Below are positions 9,459 to 10,962 of a stretch of 10,962 nucleotides of DNA, piece after piece (within the stretch, counting starts at the first letter, position 1; each line of letters opens with the position of its first letter). The translations under genes were made by a program, and so were the position numbers. Source of the stretch: Acanthamoeba lenticulata (Eukaryota; Discosea; Longamoebia; Acanthamoebidae); the NCBI GenBank assembly GCA_002179805.1, contig NAVB01003425.1:1-10962 (forward strand). Direction: 5' to 3'. The notes below the pieces were generated by a model, which saw only the letters and a list, made by a program, of their open reading frames with translations, ran no database searches and was not told the DNA's origin.

Positions 9459-9655
9459 ATCTTCTCGGCCTTTTGGCTAAGATCAAGTGTAGTATCTGTT
9501 CTTATCAGCTTAATCTCTGGTAGTGAAGCGTTCCTGCTTCACATCAAGATTAAACTTATTTCTTGTGGGGGACCAGTCGGCATTAAATGCCCGCAGCTTG
9601 CTGTGGGCAGCCGCTGGTCGCCGATCGGCTTCGCACTGCACAACTGGCGAAGTTC
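9459..9655 (+). ncRNA. U2: U2 spliceosomal snRNA
   Basis: The sequence opens with ATCTTCTCGGCCTTTTGGCT, followed by AAGATCAAGTGTAGTATCTG, the near-universal U2 5' region. GTAGTA at 9489-9494 pairs with intron branch sites. Visible structures are stem I, stem IIa (ATCAG 9504-9508 with CTGGT 9517-9521), stem IIb (GTGAAGC 9523-9529 with GCTTCAC 9536-9542), and the alternative stem IIc (TTAATCT 9510-9516 with AGATTAA 9547-9553). An Sm-like site ATTTCTTG lies at 9558-9565. Stem III pairs GACCAG 9571-9576 with CTGGTC 9614-9619 and contains an inner hairpin at 9589-9608. Stem IV pairs CTTCGC 9629-9634 with GCGAAG 9647-9652, with loop ACTGCACAACTG resembling the U2A'/U2B'' site. The 5' end is well defined; the 3' end is estimated from stem IV and could shift by several bases. 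Confidence 0.96.
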
Positions 9656-10092
9656 TTCAAACGGTCGACCCCTACCACCCCCCTTCAAACAACGACAAAT
9701 TGTTTCTTTCCATTTCCTCATTTAAATTATTTTCTCTTTCTTTTCCCTTTTTCTTGTGGCACTTAGGCGGCCAGCTCTAGTCTGGTTTGTGCCCAACACA
9801 CTGTGCCTCTCGCTATCATTTCTCAAAGTGTCCTTTTCCCTCTTTTCACTATTAAACCTGTCTTCTCGGCCTTTTGGCTTTGTAGACTGGGCGTGGTTGT
9901 GTAAACGGCATATGTGGCCTTCACCACGCGTGCGCAGCCTTTTTCTAAGTTCTGTGTGTCTGTTCTTGCCACCTCTCTTTTTTTTCTCTCTCCCAAGAAA
10001 AACACACGAAAGAACACATTTTTTAAGAAAGGGATGTGTGGGGTAAGAGATTTTATGATGTTGCGTTCAGGCCACCACAACAAGCCTGATTC
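9656..10092. other. Intergenic region downstream of U2, with a partial U2 copy
   Basis: No protein-coding gene is supported in this 437-bp stretch. It starts with a C-rich patch (about 9667-9684), then long pyrimidine-rich tracts (about 9700-9760), then the 19-nt repeat of the U2 5' end at 9861-9879 followed by a possible hairpin (9891-9897 with 9923-9929). The right part (about 9980-10092) should hold the 3' UTR of the minus-strand PCCA gene, including an ATAAAA-like word on the minus strand near 10053. Confidence 0.55.
9861..9879 (+). pseudogene. Truncated copy of the U2 snRNA 5' stem-loop
   Basis: These 19 bases are identical to U2 positions 9460-9478, covering the 5' end and stem-loop I (TCTTCTCGGCCTTTTGGCT). 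Identity stops there: the next bases are TTGTAGACTGG rather than AAGATCAAG, and no branch-recognition sequence, stem II or Sm site follows. It is in the same orientation, 401 bp downstream of the intact gene. It is most simply a broken U2 fragment; a small RNA using the same stem-loop cannot be excluded. Confidence 0.7.
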
Positions 10093-10962
10093 TCACTGCT
10101 TGGCGGGCTGCTCAGCCTTCTTGAAGGTGACAAGGACCTCGTCAACGCCAACGTTGGCGCCCGGAGTGACCATGATGTCCTCGATCTCGCCGTCCCGCTC
10201 CGCGCGCAGCACGTTCTGCATCTTCATGGCCTCGACAACCGCCACCTCCTGGCCGACGACGACCTTGTCGCCCTTCTTGACCCGCATCGAGATGACCAGG
10301 CCAGGCATGGGCGAGCGCACAGTCGACGAGAAGTCCTGCACCACAGGCTTGGGCATGAGCTTGGCCAGCTCAGCCTGCCGCGGCGTGCGCACGAGCACAT
10401 CAAACTTGGTGCCCAAGTGCACCAGCCGGTAGCCCACCGGCAGCGCCTGCGCCAGCTGCATCGTCACGTCCTTGCCACTGCAAAACACACACACAGAGAC
10501 ACATCAGCACATACGCGCGCGGGCGAGGCAAGGACACGAGGCAAGGACGACGTACTCGACGATGGCAGAGAAGATGGCCGAGTCGAGTGGCCACTTGTAG
10601 TTAATCTTGAGGCGGCGCTCGGACTGCTGCGGCTGGTCGGGGTCGCGGATGATGACCTCGCAGGCCTCGGTCTCCTCGAGGTTCGCGATGCTCGGGTGCC
10701 TCGTAGGCGCCACTGCCTCGTCGCGTGTGGTGGCCGGCGGGACGTCGGGCACGAGCGTGATCGGGTAGTTCTTGTCCTTCACCGTCACCACGAGCTCCGT
10801 CTCCCTGAACGTGTGCGCGCACACGACACACACGCGCGTGCGTGAGATGAGGAGCACGAGGGCTGGTGGGACGGGAGGACGTACGAGGCAGAGTCGAGGA
10901 CGGCACTCGGGGAGCGGATCTGGTGGGAGACGGTGGCATCACGGCGCGTGCGGGCCAGGTGG
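10093..10962 (-). CDS. PCCA: Propionyl-CoA carboxylase alpha subunit, C-terminal exons
   Basis: Partial gene running off the right edge. Visible exons are complement 10885-10962, 10556-10804 and 10093-10477, separated by GT-AG introns of 80 nt (10805-10884) and 78 nt (10478-10555). They encode the last 236 residues. The final exon holds the biotin-carboxyl-carrier domain: STVRSPMPGLVISMRVKKGD, then VVEAMKMQN, with the biotinylated Lys codon at 10222-10224. Before it lies the BT domain that binds the beta subunit, with YRLVHLGTKFDVLVRT and AELAKLM. The pattern fits PCCA better than methylcrotonyl-CoA carboxylase. PCCA with PCCB converts propionyl-CoA to methylmalonyl-CoA in mitochondria, serving odd-chain fatty acid and branched amino acid breakdown. 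The biotin carboxylase domain would lie beyond the window. The gene is convergent with U2. Confidence 0.94.

Noticed and set aside
9861..9960. A second functional U2 gene
   Set aside because: Only stem-loop I is present; the branch-site pairing sequence, stems II-IV and an Sm site are missing.
9914..10432. Plus-strand open frame overlapping the PCCA terminal exon
   Set aside because: It is the shadow of the minus-strand biotin carrier domain and has no family signal.

Overview
The window looks like nuclear DNA of an intron-rich, compact, GC-rich unicellular eukaryote. The best guess is an Acanthamoeba-like amoeba. The reasons are 23 short introns (about 62 to 122 nt), gene gaps as small as about 140 bp, GC-rich coding sequence, a Pol II-type U2 snRNA gene, and a plant/animal mixture of protein families. 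The species is inferred, not proven. All exon models were built by hand from reading frame, splice signals and recalled family similarity.

Layout. (1) Positions 1-400, minus strand: the 5' end of a plant CHX/bacterial Kef-like CPA2 cation:proton antiporter with one intron, running off the left edge. (2) 401-911: a divergent intergenic promoter region with no convincing gene. (3) 912-2786, plus: a five-exon GT8 glycosyltransferase with a signal peptide and a polytopic C-terminus, most like plant PGSIP6/IPUT1 (inositol-phosphorylceramide glucuronosyltransferase). (4) 2936-6776, plus: a 13-exon Ctf4/AND-1/WDHD1 replisome adaptor, with a perfect E2F consensus site just upstream. (5) 6916-9059, plus: a five-exon CCDC93, a subunit of the CCC/Commander endosomal recycling complex. 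(6) About 9459-9655, plus: a complete U2 spliceosomal snRNA with recognisable stem-loops, branch-site recognition sequence and Sm site, followed at 9861 by a 19-nt exact repeat of its 5' end. (7) 10093-10962, minus: the last three exons of the propionyl-CoA carboxylase alpha subunit, including the biotin attachment site, running off the right edge.

The genes do not form one pathway: ion transport, membrane glycolipid synthesis, DNA replication, endosomal recycling, splicing and mitochondrial propionate metabolism lie side by side, as expected for a compact protist chromosome. No mobile element, CRISPR array, viral gene or toxin gene was seen. The observations most worth a second look are the E2F site on the replication gene, the shared GTRCG-type splice donors (20 of 23 introns have C at +4), the missing metal-binding His in the GT8 enzyme, and the truncated U2 copy.
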